DNA of 6,360 nt. Source: Alphaproteobacteria bacterium (lineage in GTDB: Bacteria > Pseudomonadota > Alphaproteobacteria > ATCC43930 > CGMCC-115725). Where the stretch lies: the NCBI GenBank assembly GCA_030037055.1, contig JASHRZ010000129.1, positions 1-6,360 of the forward strand, given 5' to 3'. The notes beneath the pieces are model-generated. The model was given only the letters and a program-made list of their open reading frames with translations, made no database searches and was not told the DNA's origin. Made by a program: the position numbers and the translations under genes. Below are positions 5,554 through 6,360 of this stretch, piece by piece; positions within the stretch are counted from its first letter, which is position 1; each line of letters begins with the position of its first letter.

Positions 5554-5823
5554 ATGTTCGGTAAGCCACTCGTCAGTAGCGTGTTGCTCGCCCTAGCCCT
5601 CAGTCTGCGTGCAGCGGTCGGCCACGGTCAAGCCGCCAATGGCTCCACCGCGGAGCAAGGGCGCTCGCCCGCAGCCGAAACGCTGAAGGAGCGTTTGAGC
5701 GACAAGGCCAGCGACGACCAGCGCGTGAACAACTGCAAGGTCCCAAAGGAAAAGCGTGGCACGAAGCCTCGACTAGAAGAGTGCGCGCCGGGTCAGACCG
5801 CAAAGGGGAATCAGTCCCACTGA
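5554..5823 (+). CDS. Small secreted hypothetical protein
   Basis: The 89-aa product begins MFGKPLVSSVLLALALSLRA followed by AVGHGQA, a Sec-type signal peptide with a probable cleavage after about residue 27 (GQA|ANG). The mature part is short, highly charged and hydrophilic: TLKERLSDKASDDQRVNNCK, then VPKEKRGTKPRLEECAP, with two cysteines (C61 and C77) that could form a disulfide in the periplasm. From memory, the LSDKASDxQRVNxCKVPxExRG block recurs in small uncharacterised exported proteins of Bradyrhizobium-like bacteria, so I think it is genuine. No catalytic motif is visible and no function is assigned. It has its own strong ribosome site and stands alone, with no same-strand neighbour within 1 kb that looks real. 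Confidence 0.72.
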   Translation: MFGKPLVSSVLLALALSLRAAVGHGQAANGSTAEQGRSPAAETLKERLSDKASDDQRVNNCKVPKEKRGTKPRLEECAPGQTAKGNQSH

Positions 5824-5932
5824 GCATCCGCTCACTCCATGTAGCGAGCTACGGACGCCATGAACTCCTCCTCTGAATGACGGAGCCGCAGGGCGACGCC
5901 GACAATCTGCTGCCACTGAAGCACCTTCGCAC

Positions 5933-6148
5933 CTACCGTCGATTGGCGGCCCAGCCTATCGCGACAAGGAGCCCAGCAATGAGAATCCCCCACACAGCAC
6001 TGTTGGCACCCAGCGCGAATCCCATCGCCGACGCCAGCGCAGTAAACCCGGGAAGTAGGTAGGAAAGATTGCCGTCCCGCGAGCGCGCCGCCCCGAAAGC
6101 GACGGCGACGAGAACAACCGCTAAAATGACGCCATCAATTCGATCCAT
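5933..6148 (-). CDS. Small integral membrane protein
   Basis: The 71-aa product starts MDRIDGVILAVVLVAVAFGA and shows hydrophobic stretches at about residues 7-21, 30-47 and 50-66. These are separated by a short polar RSRDGN loop, and the protein ends in a basic WAANRR tail. It would span the inner membrane two or three times. I recognise no family and see no motif beyond hydrophobicity. The ribosome site upstream of ATG 6148 is weak. The same-strand C-terminus entering from the right ends 46 nt upstream, so the two may be co-transcribed. Hydrophobic frames of this size can arise by chance in GC-rich DNA, hence moderate confidence. Confidence 0.5.
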   Translation of the reverse strand: MDRIDGVILAVVLVAVAFGAARSRDGNLSYLLPGFTALASAMGFALGANSAVWGILIAGLLVAIGWAANRR

Positions 6149-6193
6149 GTGCTGCTGAATGCAGAGGTGAACGGAGCGGTGGATGTCGGAGAT

Positions 6194-6360
6194 TCACTTG
6201 GCACGAAACAGTTTGTTGATGATCTCCGCCCCAAGCCGAATCATATCCGGCGTAGCGAATGGCATTACATATGTGCTCCCGTGGGCCAATTCGTTGCGCA
6301 TGTGTGGCAACATGTCGAGCAAGTTGTAGCTATTGCCGGGCACTTCCGAGCTGGGCCAAT
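6194..6360 (-). CDS. C-terminus of a hypothetical protein with an RNxxAH (HEPN-like) motif, partial
   Basis: The frame enters from the right window edge and encodes the last 54 residues: WPSSEVPGNSYNLLDMLPHM, RNELAHGSTYVMPFATPDMI and RLGAEIINKLFRAK, ending at TGA 6196-6194. RNELAHGS, placed at the end of a helix, fits the R-x4-6-H signature of HEPN-domain proteins, whose Arg and His form a metal-independent RNase site in several toxins and defence proteins. The same signature also occurs in HEPN-like proteins without RNase activity. The rest of the gene lies outside the window, so length and partner domains are unknown. I am fairly sure it is a real gene end; HEPN membership is tentative. Confidence 0.6.
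   Translation of the reverse strand, partial: WPSSEVPGNSYNLLDMLPHMRNELAHGSTYVMPFATPDMIRLGAEIINKLFRAK

Noticed and set aside
5831..5860. Short inverted repeat GTAGC-GA-GCTAC after the secreted protein gene
   Set aside because: A 5-bp stem with a 2-nt gap and no T run is too weak to call a terminator or operator.
1..6360. CRISPR array, tRNA, rRNA, tandem repeat or origin
   Set aside because: No regularly spaced repeats, no cloverleaf-like sequence with CCA context, and no iteron cluster were seen by eye on either strand.

Overview
The window is GC-rich DNA with heavily overlapping spurious frames. Its recognisable genes resemble those of soil and plant-associated Alphaproteobacteria of the Hyphomicrobiales (Bradyrhizobium/Rhodopseudomonas-like). 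This rests on remembered family resemblance, since no search could be run. No tRNA, rRNA or CRISPR array is visible. The region reads as an accessory, eroded segment: few genes are intact and many are fragments, each broken at a different place.

Left part (1-617): the start of an IS-type transposase runs off the left edge on the minus strand and carries a frameshift. Beside it is the orphan tail of a TPR protein of the kind fused to class III adenylate cyclases. Centre left (618-2515, plus strand): this is the best-preserved unit. A two-domain AhpD/carboxymuconolactone-decarboxylase-like protein with two CxxC motifs overlaps, by ATGA, a membrane-anchored class III nucleotide cyclase. The pair suggests a thiol/redox-related protein made together with a cyclic-nucleotide signalling enzyme.

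Centre (2734-4046, minus strand): in transcription order there is a 5'-truncated SOS-associated peptidase (SRAP/YedK), a hypothetical protein apparently cut off after about 125 residues, and an intact small serine recombinase. The SRAP stop overlaps the next start by ATGA. The hypothetical frame runs into the recombinase without a stop. At about 4034-4046 the broken SRAP meets, head to head, the C-terminal end of what looks like a DUF499-type ATPase on the plus strand. This is a clear recombination scar.

Right part (4220-6360): a small minus-strand pair holds a 75-aa conserved-looking protein overlapping by ATGA a frameshifted CPxC zinc-ribbon protein. Then come about 500 bp without a convincing gene, a small secreted protein on the plus strand, a small membrane protein on the minus strand, and the C-terminus of a protein with an RNxxAH motif (HEPN-like) entering from the right edge.

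Overall, the window looks like a genomic-island boundary or graveyard, with mobile-element remnants, a resolvase-type recombinase and possible defence-gene debris around one intact signalling operon.
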